Below are positions 40,245 to 48,667 of a DNA stretch of 64,000 nt, piece after piece. The stretch spans positions 186,001 through 250,000 of the forward strand of contig NZ_JAJSDX010000002.1 in the NCBI RefSeq assembly GCF_021272205.1. The letters run 5' to 3'. Source of the DNA: Pantoea sp. Mb-10 (lineage in GTDB: Bacteria; Pseudomonadota; Gammaproteobacteria; Enterobacterales; Enterobacteriaceae). The notes under the pieces were generated by a model. That model was not told the origin of the DNA. It made no database searches and saw only the letters and a program-made list of their open reading frames with translations. Position 1 is the first letter of the stretch. Each line of letters begins with the position of its first letter. The translations under genes and the position numbers were made by a program.

Positions 40245-40397
40245 CTACCAATAATGTCCACGGTGATAGCCTCGGTCATGATGCCAGTCCCCGCGTCCAT
40301 CATGATGCCATCCGGGCCCCCGTCCATCGTGAATGATGCAGCCGCTTAACACGCTTATTAACATCAACACGGACGCGGCCTTTATACACTTTCTCAT
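40245..40397 (-). CDS. His/Gly-rich small lipoprotein
   Basis: A 50-aa predicted lipoprotein: a short signal (MRKCIKAASVLMLISVLSGC) ending in the lipobox LSGC, then about 30 residues made almost entirely of Gly, His, Asp, Arg and Trp (HHDGRGDWHHDRGYHRGHYW). AGGAGG lies 7 bases before the ATG at 40397. The tail suggests metal or surface binding, but the function is unknown. Such mini-lipoproteins are common in Erwiniaceae. Confidence 0.72.
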   Translation of the reverse strand: MRKCIKAASVLMLISVLSGCIIHDGRGPGWHHDGRGDWHHDRGYHRGHYW

Positions 40398-40672
40398 GGA
40401 CAGTCCTCCTCTTTTCCAATGCTTGCAGGTTACGCAGGAAAAGTGGAGCGAGGATGCAGCCAGTGTAGAGTTATTTCTGCAACTATTACGAGATATTTCC
40501 GCTTCCGTTAAAAAAAACGGCACAACGAAAAAGAAGTTAATCAGAAAAAACCGAATGCGACTAAATAATAACGCGAATATTCCGAAAAGCAAGGCGTGAA
40601 AAATAATGCAATCAACAAAAAGGCGGTAATACACGGGCGCGGCCGATGGCTTAATGCCCGTTTATCGCATAA
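40398..40672. other. AT-rich spacer
   Basis: A lower-GC stretch that should include the promoter of the His-rich lipoprotein on the minus strand. A frame on that strand extends the lipoprotein gene upstream, but it has no support. Nothing else is visible. Confidence 0.4.
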
Positions 40673-41890
40673 TTATGCAGTGGGCAGCGAATCACGCAGC
40701 GATTGGCGCTGCGGCAAACGAATACTTAATGAAAGCACCAGCGATAAGACCAACAGCGTCATAATTAAACTGAATGTTACGGTAAAGCCGCCAAACAGCG
40801 TGGCCACCAGCGAGCCCAGGACGCTACCAATACCAAAGCCCAGATAGATCAGCCCGTAGTTTTTGGTGAGATTGTTTAGCCCAAAGAAATCGCTAACCAG
40901 CGCCGGATACACGGTTATTGTCCCGCCAAAGCTGAAAGCAATGCAGGCCAGCGAGACGAAAAATGTGGTCTCGTTCATGTGGGTAAACAGCAGAATACTC
41001 ATACCAAACAGCGACACAATTTGCGCCAGCGAGATCACGCGGATCCGCGCCATTTTATCGGACAATACGCCCAGCACCAGGCGACCGCTCAGATTGGCAA
41101 GGGCGATGACCGTGACCGCATTCGCCGCGGTTTGCGTGCTGAGGTGCACCATGCCCTCACCGATATCTTTGGCGACGCCAATGACATAGAGACCGCTCAT
41201 GCAGGCCGTCAGGAACATCAAGGCCAGCATCCAGTATTGCGGCAGCCGCACCGACTGCGCCAGCGTGAACTCTTTGCGCGTTTCATCCGCCCGCCGCGCG
41301 TTTTCCTGCATCGGCGCATCGCGCATCAGTAGCGCGCCGCCTATCATCATCACCATCGCCAGCACGCCCCAGATCATAAAGGTATTTTCCAGACCGAAGC
41401 GGCTCAGCAGGGCTCCACAGATAAACTTGAAACCCAGACTGCCCAAGCCGTAAGCGCCGATGGCGCAGGCGGAGATCACCCCTTTGCGCGCGGGAAACCA
41501 CTTCACGCAGTTTGACAACGTCATCAAATAACCCGCGCCGTCGGCCAGGCCAACCAAAATGCCCGCGCTGAGATAGAGCATCATCATGTTATTTGCATGG
41601 GCGGTCAGCCAGAAACCTATCGCCATCAGTACGCCCGCGCCCAGCGTGACATTGCGCACGCCGAAGCGCTCCTGCAACTTGCCCGCCAGGGAAGAAGCAA
41701 TGGCTAAGCCAAGGCTCAGCAGGCCGAATGAAAAGGCGACGTCACCGATCGGTGCATGAAGCTTTTGCGCCAGTGGCCCATTAAATAAACTCCAGGTGTA
41801 GACCGACCCCAACGCTAACTGGGTGATCACGGTGCCAATCAGCGTCAGCGTGCGTTGACGAGCGTATAGCCGGGATATTGCCGTATTCAT
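40673..41890 (-). CDS. yhjX: MFS transporter YhjX (OxlT family)
   Basis: A 405-aa twelve-helix transporter. It shares long stretches with E. coli YhjX: TQLALGSVYTWSLFNGPLAQK, SFGLLSLGLAIASSLAGKLQERFGV, ADGAGYLMTLSNCVKWFPARKG and FLTACMSGLYVIGVAKDI. E. coli YhjX is induced by pyruvate through YpdAB and may carry pyruvate or related acids. The ATG at 41890 was chosen because GGGGAG lies 8 bases upstream; an ATG at 41896 is too close to that site. The leader contains three YpdB-like repeats. Confidence 0.93.
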   Translation of the reverse strand: MNTAISRLYARQRTLTLIGTVITQLALGSVYTWSLFNGPLAQKLHAPIGDVAFSFGLLSLGLAIASSLAGKLQERFGVRNVTLGAGVLMAIGFWLTAHANNMMMLYLSAGILVGLADGAGYLMTLSNCVKWFPARKGVISACAIGAYGLGSLGFKFICGALLSRFGLENTFMIWGVLAMVMMIGGALLMRDAPMQENARRADETRKEFTLAQSVRLPQYWMLALMFLTACMSGLYVIGVAKDIGEGMVHLSTQTAANAVTVIALANLSGRLVLGVLSDKMARIRVISLAQIVSLFGMSILLFTHMNETTFFVSLACIAFSFGGTITVYPALVSDFFGLNNLTKNYGLIYLGFGIGSVLGSLVATLFGGFTVTFSLIMTLLVLSLVLSLSIRLPQRQSLRDSLPTA

Positions 41891-41967
41891 TGTCATTTCT
41901 CCCCTGCGGGAATGCGGAAATTAGGCTCAGCATAAGCCGCCCTCGCGCGGGCGCGACGACAAAGGGC

Positions 41968-42019
41968 ATAAAGGGCAGCGGGGGCGGCATGAAATGCCGC
42001 AGACAGGGAATGAATGGCG
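41968..42019 (-). promoter_or_regulatory. YpdB-type direct repeats upstream of yhjX
   Basis: Read on the minus strand: CGCCATTCAT (42019-42010), GGCATTTCAT (41998-41989) and TGCCCTTTAT (41977-41968), each separated by exactly 11 bases. The central copy is identical to the half-site of the published E. coli YpdB target GGCATTTCAT-N11-GGCATTTCAT. The flanking copies match at 7 and 6 of 10 positions. Confidence 0.8.
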
Positions 42020-42160
42020 CGCGCAGGCAAAAAGCATGTCATTTATGGCACAGCCGTTACGCTTGGTTAATAGGTGTAACCTAATGTGATAAGCGCACCG
42101 ATCCGCCTGCAACATGGCGATTTTTTTGCCAGGCTGTACATTCACTCAACAGGAGGAAAT

Positions 42161-42400
42161 ATGAAAGACCGAGCATATGAATCCATGTCCAGCGGAGACG
42201 AAGTGTGTTGCATCATCGGTCAGGCGGTGGTCGAGTTAAGCGACGAGCATCAGCCTGTCAATAAAGCAACGCTGGCGCACAAGCTCCTGGCAATGGCCGA
42301 TCGCGACACCGACGATGAACGTGTCCTACTTTATTGGATTGCCCGAAAAGCGGTGAATAAACCGCACCAGCTTGATATCGGCGTCCAAGGCTGGCGTTAG
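42161..42400 (+). CDS. YmgB/AriR-like small protein
   Basis: A 79-aa helical protein. The stretch CCIIGQAVVELSDEHQPVNK...LLAMADRDTDDERVLLYWIARKAV resembles the YmgB/AriR/YcgZ family, small connector proteins linked to acid resistance and biofilm control in E. coli. AGGAGGAAAT lies just before the ATG at 42161. A strong terminator follows at once. The family assignment rests on pattern only; the role here is unknown. Confidence 0.65.
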   Translation: MKDRAYESMSSGDEVCCIIGQAVVELSDEHQPVNKATLAHKLLAMADRDTDDERVLLYWIARKAVNKPHQLDIGVQGWR

Positions 42401-42409
42401 TCGCGCCGC

Positions 42410-42440
42410 GAGCGGGCAGGGTGCCCGCTCTTGCTTTTTT
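42410..42440. terminator. Terminator between the YmgB-like gene and the EamA gene
   Basis: A 9-bp perfect stem (GAGCGGGCA / TGCCCGCTC) with a 3-nt loop and the tail TTGCTTTTTT on the plus strand. It abuts the stop codon of the converging EamA gene. Confidence 0.88.
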
Positions 42441-43339
42441 CAGGCTGTCTGCGAGCGGTAAACGCGCGGCCAGCGTATAAACATCACCCCGTTGCCTGCC
42501 AATATCATGACCAACCCGACAATCGCATTGGTGTGCCACGTATAGCCTTCGTAAAACGTGGAGAGCGTGAGTGCCACGAGGGGAAACAGCAGCGTACTGT
42601 ACGCGGCTTGGCTGGCACCGATGCGGCCTACCAGCGTGAAATACGCCCCGAAGCCGATGACCGATCCAAAGAGGGCTAAATAGCTCAGCGCGCCCACCCA
42701 CTGCACATTCCAGGACGGCGTCAGCGCCTCACCACGTACCCATGCCAGCACGCCCATCATCAGTGCGCCATAGAGCATGGCATAGCTGTTGGTGGTTAAA
42801 ATGTCGCGCCGCTGTCGCTGATGGCGTGTCGCAATCATATTGCCGAGGGAAAAACCCAGTGTGCCGAGCGCACTCAGCCCAACGCCCCACAACAGATGGG
42901 GATGGCTGTCGGCGGTTTGGATATCGTGCCAAAACAGGGCGATCATGCCGCCCAATCCCAATACGCTAGCGGGCAGCAAGCGGAAAGAAGGGCGCTGACG
43001 GAAAAAAATCCAGCTGTTGAGGGCGTTATACAGTACCGCCATGGAAAAGATTACGGATTCCAGCCCCGTACTAATCCACGCCGCCGCATGATAAAAACAG
43101 ACGAAATTAAAGCCAAATACGCAGCAGCCCTGGAGTAAGCAAAACGCGTGGTCGCGTCGGGTAAGCGTATGCAGCCGCTTCACCAGACTCAGCACCAGCA
43201 GCATCACCAAGGCGGCCATTAGAAAGCGCCAGAACACCGCCGTCAGCACCGGGGTTTGTGCGGCCGTCTGCTGAAGAAAAATTGCAATCCAGGTGGTGCC
43301 CCAGATCAGCACCACTGCAAGGTATAACACGCCATTCAT
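42440..43339 (-). CDS. EamA/DMT-family transporter
   Basis: A 299-aa exporter-type membrane protein with about ten hydrophobic segments arranged as two EamA repeats. The first repeat begins LYLAVVLIWGTTWIAIFLQQ and the second begins near LLWGVGLSALGTLGFSLGNM; each ends in a small-residue-rich helix (LGLGGMIALFWHD, LFGSVIGFGAYFTLVGRIGAS). Such proteins usually export amino acids or other metabolites, and the substrate is unknown. The ATG at 43339 (MNGVLYLAVVLIWG) is the natural start. It is divergent from an AraC regulator, which probably controls it. Confidence 0.87.
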   Translation of the reverse strand: MNGVLYLAVVLIWGTTWIAIFLQQTAAQTPVLTAVFWRFLMAALVMLLVLSLVKRLHTLTRRDHAFCLLQGCCVFGFNFVCFYHAAAWISTGLESVIFSMAVLYNALNSWIFFRQRPSFRLLPASVLGLGGMIALFWHDIQTADSHPHLLWGVGLSALGTLGFSLGNMIATRHQRQRRDILTTNSYAMLYGALMMGVLAWVRGEALTPSWNVQWVGALSYLALFGSVIGFGAYFTLVGRIGASQAAYSTLLFPLVALTLSTFYEGYTWHTNAIVGLVMILAGNGVMFIRWPRVYRSQTA

Positions 43340-43519
43340 TGCACAGGCTCCGTGATGAATTGAACCGACAGGATGGCGCAATCATGCCGACGCTCGCTTG
43401 CACGGCGTTGCGCGGCAGTTGCAAATTCTTGCGCTTTTTTTTCTCTGCGTCGCCCGCGGGCTGTTCTCTGAACGGCCCTGCCCGTAAACTGCAGTGATGA
43501 ATACGGTGAAAAATAGCGA

Positions 43520-44398
43520 ATGATGCCTGAATACCAGACCTTTACGATGCTTCAGCGCCACAAAGCGCAGCTGCGTGACAGCGTGCAGCTGTCTGGCGGT
43601 ATCCAGCTCGCCGCTTGGTTTAACAGCGGCGATCGGGTCACTAATCTCAGCAATCACCATACCCTGAGTCTTTACACCGCGGGCGGCTATGACACCTGGC
43701 ATAAAACGCCGGGTGGCTGGCGTAACGGCGGCGCGCCGGATCGCTTTTGCCTGATGCCATCGGGGGTGGAGTCGACCTGGGATCTGCGCGCCGACCTCGC
43801 GTTTGTTCATCTTTACTGCACCGAAGCCCATTTACGGCAGCTGGGCGAGCAGATCTGGGATCGCAGCCCGGCAAGCCTCGCGCTGCACGAGAAAATTTTC
43901 GCGGATGATGACCGCATAACGCAGCTTTATCGTCACTTCTTGCTCAGCACCGACTGGCACTCTCCCGCCAACCAGCTCATGCTCAGCAGCGCGTCAACGC
44001 TGCTGATGACGCACCTGTTACAGCGCTACAGCACCCAGCAGTGGCAATTGCCTGCGGTTCGTGGCGGACTGGCACCTGCGGTACTGCGCCGGGTGCTGGC
44101 GTTTATTGATGCCCACCTCGAGAGCCCGTTAACGCTAATGCAGCTGGCGCAGGAGGCGACGCTCAGCGAATACCATTTTGCGCGCATGTTTCGCCGCAGC
44201 GTGGGGGAGGCGCCGCATCAGTATGTGATGCGCCATCGTATGGAAACAGCCCAGCGCCTGCTGCGTACCACCGCACTGCCGCTGACGGAGATTGCGCTGC
44301 GCTGCGGATTCCACTCGTCCAGCCATTTCAGCCACCGTTTTCGTCAGCTGCACGGTACGACGCCTTCGGCATGGCGTCAGGCAGGAGGCCATGAGTGA
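43520..44398 (+). CDS. AraC-family transcriptional regulator
   Basis: A 292-aa regulator. An N-terminal ligand-binding region (about 1-175) precedes two helix-turn-helix motifs at the C-terminus: LTLMQLAQEATLSEYHFARMFRRSVG and LPLTEIALRCGFHSSSHFSHRFRQLHGTTPSAWR. The last of these is the standard AraC signature. It is divergent from the EamA exporter gene, 180 bases away. It lies just upstream of the large effector-like gene in the same direction; whether it controls that gene is open. Confidence 0.88.
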   Translation: MMPEYQTFTMLQRHKAQLRDSVQLSGGIQLAAWFNSGDRVTNLSNHHTLSLYTAGGYDTWHKTPGGWRNGGAPDRFCLMPSGVESTWDLRADLAFVHLYCTEAHLRQLGEQIWDRSPASLALHEKIFADDDRITQLYRHFLLSTDWHSPANQLMLSSASTLLMTHLLQRYSTQQWQLPAVRGGLAPAVLRRVLAFIDAHLESPLTLMQLAQEATLSEYHFARMFRRSVGEAPHQYVMRHRMETAQRLLRTTALPLTEIALRCGFHSSSHFSHRFRQLHGTTPSAWRQAGGHE

Positions 44399-44465
44399 TT
44401 CCTGAAAGAGGGTAAGACATTTCAGGAGTAGGCTGCGCCTCCTTTATCTCAACCGGAGACGCATC

Positions 44466-47400
44466 ATGCACGCGGCCTCATCTTCCTCTTCTTCAGCAGC
44501 TCCTTCTTTCTCTTCCCCATCATCCGCGCGCGCTGCGGCTCCCTCTTCGCACGCAGCGCAGGGAGGACGCTATTGCCAGCAGGTTACGGCCGTCCACAAC
44601 CGGCAGATTAGCCCGCCGCTCACGGGTGATGTGCGTCATCACGACATGCAGTCATGGCTTACCCATGGGCACTACGCGCCGACATCCGCCGAAGCGGCAT
44701 GGCGCCCCTCCACTGCCAGCGTTGCGACGTTCAATCTGGCCCCTGAGCAGCGAACGCTAATTGATAAAAATATTCTCTTTATCTGGGTGGGAGGGAATAA
44801 AATTGCGCAGAAAAACCTGAACAATATCAAGGTATGCGCAGAGAAAAATCCCGACGCCAGGATCACCGTGTTACTGCACGACACCCGCAGCAGCAGCACG
44901 CCGCAATTAATCGCGAAGTCGGGCTTTGCCGAGGTGCTGCCGCGCAACATCACCTGTGTGGATCTCGGCAGAAGTCCGGCGTTAGAGAGTATCCGGCAGA
45001 GCGATGTCTGGCCGGTGAGTGAAACGCTGATGCAAGAGTCGCGCTTCTCGCTGGTCTCCGATCTCATGCGCTTTGCCTACAACCGCGTGGAATCGCTGAT
45101 GTATGTCGATGTGGATGATGCGATAACCTCGCCGATCGACTGGACCAGAGCCTCAGCGGCACCGGATGAGATATTAGTCAGCTCTCCTGCCAGCCTAAAA
45201 GAAAGCCCACTTTTTATTCCTACCCGGCCTTATCTGGCGCATAAAGACAACAAAATCATCGAGCAGGTGAGCAAAGAGCAGCTGGCGAATTTCAATCAGC
45301 TGCTGAAGATCGATGCGCACGGCTACGGCGGCATGGGCCTCAGCGCGCTGCAATCCTTAATGGATATCGAAGCGACCTGCGGTGCCATTTGCTTTACCGA
45401 GGTGTTCCGGCGCTGCGATCCGCGCATTGATACGGTCCTCAAACGTGTTGAGCAGGCGGTTGCAGAAAACAATAGCGAGCTCGCCTTGGATGCCCACACC
45501 GTCAGCCTGTTTCCTTTTGCGCCTAACATCCAGATTTGTGACTATCAAGCGGACGCAGATAACTCTTGGGCCGATACGTTTAACTATGACCTCAAGGGTG
45601 TGCAGCCGCCGCCAGCCACAGACACACCGCATCTCGCGTGGCTGGTGGAGAATATCCGCCGTACCAGCACGTGGAGCGACGCGCGCTTTGATGTCGTGCC
45701 GCTGCTGCTCAATCGGATGCTGGCCGAATCGCCCTATATCGCCTTTGATCGGCTGGTGATTGTGGATAATCAGGGCGCGCTGACCCATTTTTCGGCAGGG
45801 CCGCCGGATCTGCAAAATGCGGTGGTACTGCGGCTGGATAACGCTGACGGGGCCGCGCCGCACTATGATGCGGTCTCGCCGCGCGATCCGCGTGGGTATC
45901 AGCTGACGCAGCGGAACGGACGCTGGATGCTCGCGCCCGACAGCATCAGGATCACGCCCATTGCCCGCGATGGCCTCTGTTTAACCAATGCGCTTGCTTC
46001 TTCCCTCAGCATGGGCGGTGAACGCTTGCGCGCCGAATTTAGCCAGTGGCTGACGCAGCATGACGATATGCAGCAATTTGAGGAGCAACTCGCGATAGCG
46101 TCGGCGGTATCCGGCCCGACGGTCGCCGCCGAGATGCGATCAGAGAGTCGTCCACTAACGCGCCATCGCGCCCCAGCGCTAATCGACCGTGAGGTGGCCG
46201 CACGCGTGGCACCGATCTCCGCGCCGATTGTGCCGTCAAGCACCGCCACCCCGAACACACCGCTCTCCGCACCGCAGTTGGCGGCCATCACCGAGCATCT
46301 CGTTGCCCTGATTGACACGCATCGCCTAACGGATTTGTTGGCGTCACTCACCGCCACCACCGCGCTGCCAGCGCCTCAGCAGCGCGAGGTGGCGTTGGCG
46401 ATACTGCCTGCGCTGGTGCAGCAAATGGATAAACAGGATACGCGTCGACACCCAGGCGGGGCCAACGTGGCGGCGGTGTCGCACCTGCTGGACGTTCTGA
46501 CCAACACGCAGGCGCTCGCCGCCGATCAGGGCGACGCGCAGCTTGCCAGCCTGCTGTTTACGCCGCAGCAAAACGGTAAACATGTGGCTGAAACCCTAGC
46601 GCCCTGGCTGCCGTTCCCGGATGTGAAGAGGGTTGGCGAGCAGCTGTTGCATCTCACCCACAGTCTGGCGTCGTTCAAACCCGCTCAGGCGGCAATCCAG
46701 ACCGGCATTGAGAGGGTGCGCAAACGTCTTAAGCAGCAGGTGGTGGGGGACGACAACGTTAAGCAGGCGCTGTCGGCGTCGTTCAAAGCGGTGGTCAAAG
46801 CGGTAAAAAGGGGTCAAGCGGCAACGCTGCGTAGGGTTCCGCCCGCGCTGCCGTTAACGGATGCTCTGCCGCGCCTGATGGCGGCGGGTGAGGCCCACGT
46901 CAAGCGTGAAGCGCGACAAAAGCAGGTATTGCAGGCGCAGCAGGCGGTCGTTAATACGCCGGCCTATCAGCGGCAGGAACAGATTTTCGCCCGGCTAAGA
47001 TCCGAGGCGGAAGACAAGCAGGCGCGTCACCAGCAACACAGTCAGGCCATGCTGTCGTATAGCCTGAGCAAAACCGATGAAGCCAATGTGGCCGCCGCCG
47101 TCAGAAAAGCCGCTAAGCAAACGGCAGAAGTGGCCAACGTGCAGGCGCGCGTGCGGGACGAGGCGCGCGTCCAGCAGCGCAGACAAGCGCTCTTAGCGGA
47201 GTCGCGCGCGCAAGGTGCTGCCACGGTGCAGCAGATGCTGGCCATTGACGCGGCCCGGCGCGCACCTGAACCGCAGCGGGCGCTGACGCAGCACGCCGAT
47301 CACACCCCGCAGGCGTCGCTGACCGCCGCGGAGTCAGCCCGCGCGCTCACCGCACCGCCCGCGTCATCTGCGCTGATGCCTTATGACGCACGCGCAAAAC

Positions 47401-48101
47401 TGGGCGTTGCGGTGAAAACCGTGACCGGCCGCTACATTCCGGCCTTGCTCACCCTGAGCGGTAAAAACGTGGTGATTGAATCCGACGCCGCCCGCGCCGC
47501 GCCGGGGATCCACACCTTTACGCAGATAAAGAATGCCGCTGCAGAGGGCAGTCAGATGTGGTTGAACGGACCGGATGGCGGCAAGATCAAAGTCAGTGGC
47601 GAACTGGATCGCGTGGCGTTACAAACCCGCGCTGGGCACATCGATCTCCGCGCGCAGGCCTGGCAAGGTAACACGGCGGTGCTGGCCTCAGACAAGGGCA
47701 TGCTCAGAACGCGTCTTGATCAGACGGCGACCGCCATCAACGCGCGTGATATGGCGGCGTTTAATCGAGAAAAGGAACAAAAAAATGTGCAGCGGGTGCG
47801 TGAGGCGCGTGCCCACCTTCAGCAGGCGAGTCAAGCCGCTGCAGCTTTTGCCCAGCCACGTACCGTGGCAAACCCACCCGCACCCGCCGCGCCGCGCCAG
47901 TTTGCCGCAGACATCAAAACCGCCGCGCCCGTCTCCAAACGCAGCGCAGGTAACCGCGACAGTAAAGTGGGGAATGCGGTCAATACGCCCTATCCGCCGT
48001 CTCGCCGCCCCTCGCCGGTATTCGCGCCCTTTACTCCGCTGACCTTACGTGAACTGCTGGCGCGCGCGGAAGCGCAGCTGGGATCGCAGGCGCAGCAATG
48101 A
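44466..48101 (+). CDS. Large putative secreted effector: GT44-like glycosyltransferase plus OTU-like (permuted) protease domain
   Basis: A 1211-aa protein. Residues 1-54 hold no Asp or Glu and are rich in Ser, Ala and Pro, like a type III secretion signal. A glycosyltransferase of the TcdA/TcdB kind follows: FIWVGG (105-110), SDLMRFAYN (198-206) and the metal motif DVD at 215-217 in MYVDVDD. Residues 428-545 resemble an OTU cysteine protease in reverse order: strands VIVDNQGALTHF and PHYDAV (H466) come before DGLCLTNAL (D502, C505). From about 600 on it is helical and Ala/Gln-rich with coiled-coil character (about 740-980), then a compact region near 1030-1120 and a Pro-rich tail. GGAG precedes the ATG. 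No hrp box or chaperone gene is visible. Base composition matches the host. Confidence 0.7.
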   Translation: MHAASSSSSSAAPSFSSPSSARAAAPSSHAAQGGRYCQQVTAVHNRQISPPLTGDVRHHDMQSWLTHGHYAPTSAEAAWRPSTASVATFNLAPEQRTLIDKNILFIWVGGNKIAQKNLNNIKVCAEKNPDARITVLLHDTRSSSTPQLIAKSGFAEVLPRNITCVDLGRSPALESIRQSDVWPVSETLMQESRFSLVSDLMRFAYNRVESLMYVDVDDAITSPIDWTRASAAPDEILVSSPASLKESPLFIPTRPYLAHKDNKIIEQVSKEQLANFNQLLKIDAHGYGGMGLSALQSLMDIEATCGAICFTEVFRRCDPRIDTVLKRVEQAVAENNSELALDAHTVSLFPFAPNIQICDYQADADNSWADTFNYDLKGVQPPPATDTPHLAWLVENIRRTSTWSDARFDVVPLLLNRMLAESPYIAFDRLVIVDNQGALTHFSAGPPDLQNAVVLRLDNADGAAPHYDAVSPRDPRGYQLTQRNGRWMLAPDSIRITPIARDGLCLTNALASSLSMGGERLRAEFSQWLTQHDDMQQFEEQLAIASAVSGPTVAAEMRSESRPLTRHRAPALIDREVAARVAPISAPIVPSSTATPNTPLSAPQLAAITEHLVALIDTHRLTDLLASLTATTALPAPQQREVALAILPALVQQMDKQDTRRHPGGANVAAVSHLLDVLTNTQALAADQGDAQLASLLFTPQQNGKHVAETLAPWLPFPDVKRVGEQLLHLTHSLASFKPAQAAIQTGIERVRKRLKQQVVGDDNVKQALSASFKAVVKAVKRGQAATLRRVPPALPLTDALPRLMAAGEAHVKREARQKQVLQAQQAVVNTPAYQRQEQIFARLRSEAEDKQARHQQHSQAMLSYSLSKTDEANVAAAVRKAAKQTAEVANVQARVRDEARVQQRRQALLAESRAQGAATVQQMLAIDAARRAPEPQRALTQHADHTPQASLTAAESARALTAPPASSALMPYDARAKLGVAVKTVTGRYIPALLTLSGKNVVIESDAARAAPGIHTFTQIKNAAAEGSQMWLNGPDGGKIKVSGELDRVALQTRAGHIDLRAQAWQGNTAVLASDKGMLRTRLDQTATAINARDMAAFNREKEQKNVQRVREARAHLQQASQAAAAFAQPRTVANPPAPAAPRQFAADIKTAAPVSKRSAGNRDSKVGNAVNTPYPPSRRPSPVFAPFTPLTLRELLARAEAQLGSQAQQ

Positions 48102-48125
48102 CCGAAAAGCGGAGATAGGGAGTCG

Positions 48126-48157
48126 CAGGTCGTCGCGGTGGCGGCCTGTGTTTTTTT
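48126..48157 (+). terminator. Terminator after the effector-like gene
   Basis: A stem CAGGTCG / CGGCCTG (one T-G pair) followed by TGTTTTTTTAAA, 25 bases past the stop. Confidence 0.65.
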
Positions 48158-48197
48158 AAAGAGGTCAGGAAGCGGGGCGGAGAAGGTCTGGTAACGC

Positions 48198-48272
48198 TGG
48201 TGTCCCCTGAAGGAATCGAACCTTCAACTAGCCCTTAGGAGGGGCTCGTTATATCCATTTAACTAAGGGGAC
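48198..48272 (-). tRNA. argW: tRNA-Arg (anticodon CCT)
   Basis: A 75-nt tRNA with CCA. The acceptor GTCCCCT pairs with AGGGGAC, and the loop CTCCTAA contains the CCT anticodon. It corresponds to E. coli argW, a frequent integration site of phages and islands. Its 5' end is part of a 124-bp repeat that recurs at 51326. Confidence 0.95.
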
Positions 48273-48382
48273 GCGGCGCACAGTATAGCGCACCGCCCGG
48301 CAAAACTTAACTATAAAGCGCGTGTTTGCTCAACTTATCAGCAATTTAGTTGCGCTTCTGCTGCTTCTCTTTGCGTTTTTGA
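48259..48382. repeat. 124-bp direct repeat, copy A (argW side)
   Basis: It pairs with 51326-51449 without gaps and with 13 mismatches (about 89% identity). It spans the first 14 bases of tRNA-Arg (on the minus strand), the argW-yfdC spacer, and a piece of the yfdC 3' end. Confidence 0.92.
48346..48382 (-). pseudogene. Fragment of yfdC 3' end
   Basis: On the minus strand it reads SQKRKEKQQKRN and then stop. The intact yfdC at 51413 ends DQKRKEKQQKRD. Only about 12 codons remain; upstream of them the homology stops abruptly. It is the residue of a former or incoming yfdC. Confidence 0.85.
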
Positions 48383-48667
48383 CTGGATCGCTTTGAATGT
48401 TATTTGCAAAAAAACAGGGTCATTTTAGATCACTCTGTTTGCGATTCTGCATTTGGCTTCGGAAATTGATGAAACGTTGAGCGCCAGAAAAATGTGTGGC
48501 GGTTGAGCAGTTGTGTTTTATGTCAGCCAGAAAGGGTGTTTCAAAGATGCGCAATGCTGGCAGGTAATGTACGTCCGCTATGCGCGAAAAGCGGACATTC
48601 ACAGTTTTCTATGATAGAGACAGACTTGTAACGCAGTCGCGTTTAAGCAACAGGAGCTGACAATCTC
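48383..48667. other. Left non-coding part of the argW island
   Basis: Lower-GC sequence unlike the flanking genes. It has an inverted repeat GTCCGC / GCGGAC (48573-48596). A 60-codon minus-strand frame (48420-48602) has no recognisable relation or ribosome-binding site. The leader of the VOC gene is at the right end. Confidence 0.5.

Noticed and set aside
44399..44465. Search for a hrp box (GGAACC-N15/16-CCACNNA) before the effector-like gene
   Set aside because: None is present in the 67-base spacer, so type III co-regulation cannot be claimed from the sequence. An HrpL-type promoter inside the araC gene was not seen either.
48420..48602. 60-codon minus-strand frame in the island
   Set aside because: No ribosome-binding site, no known family and poor coding character. 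It was kept only as part of the spacer description.
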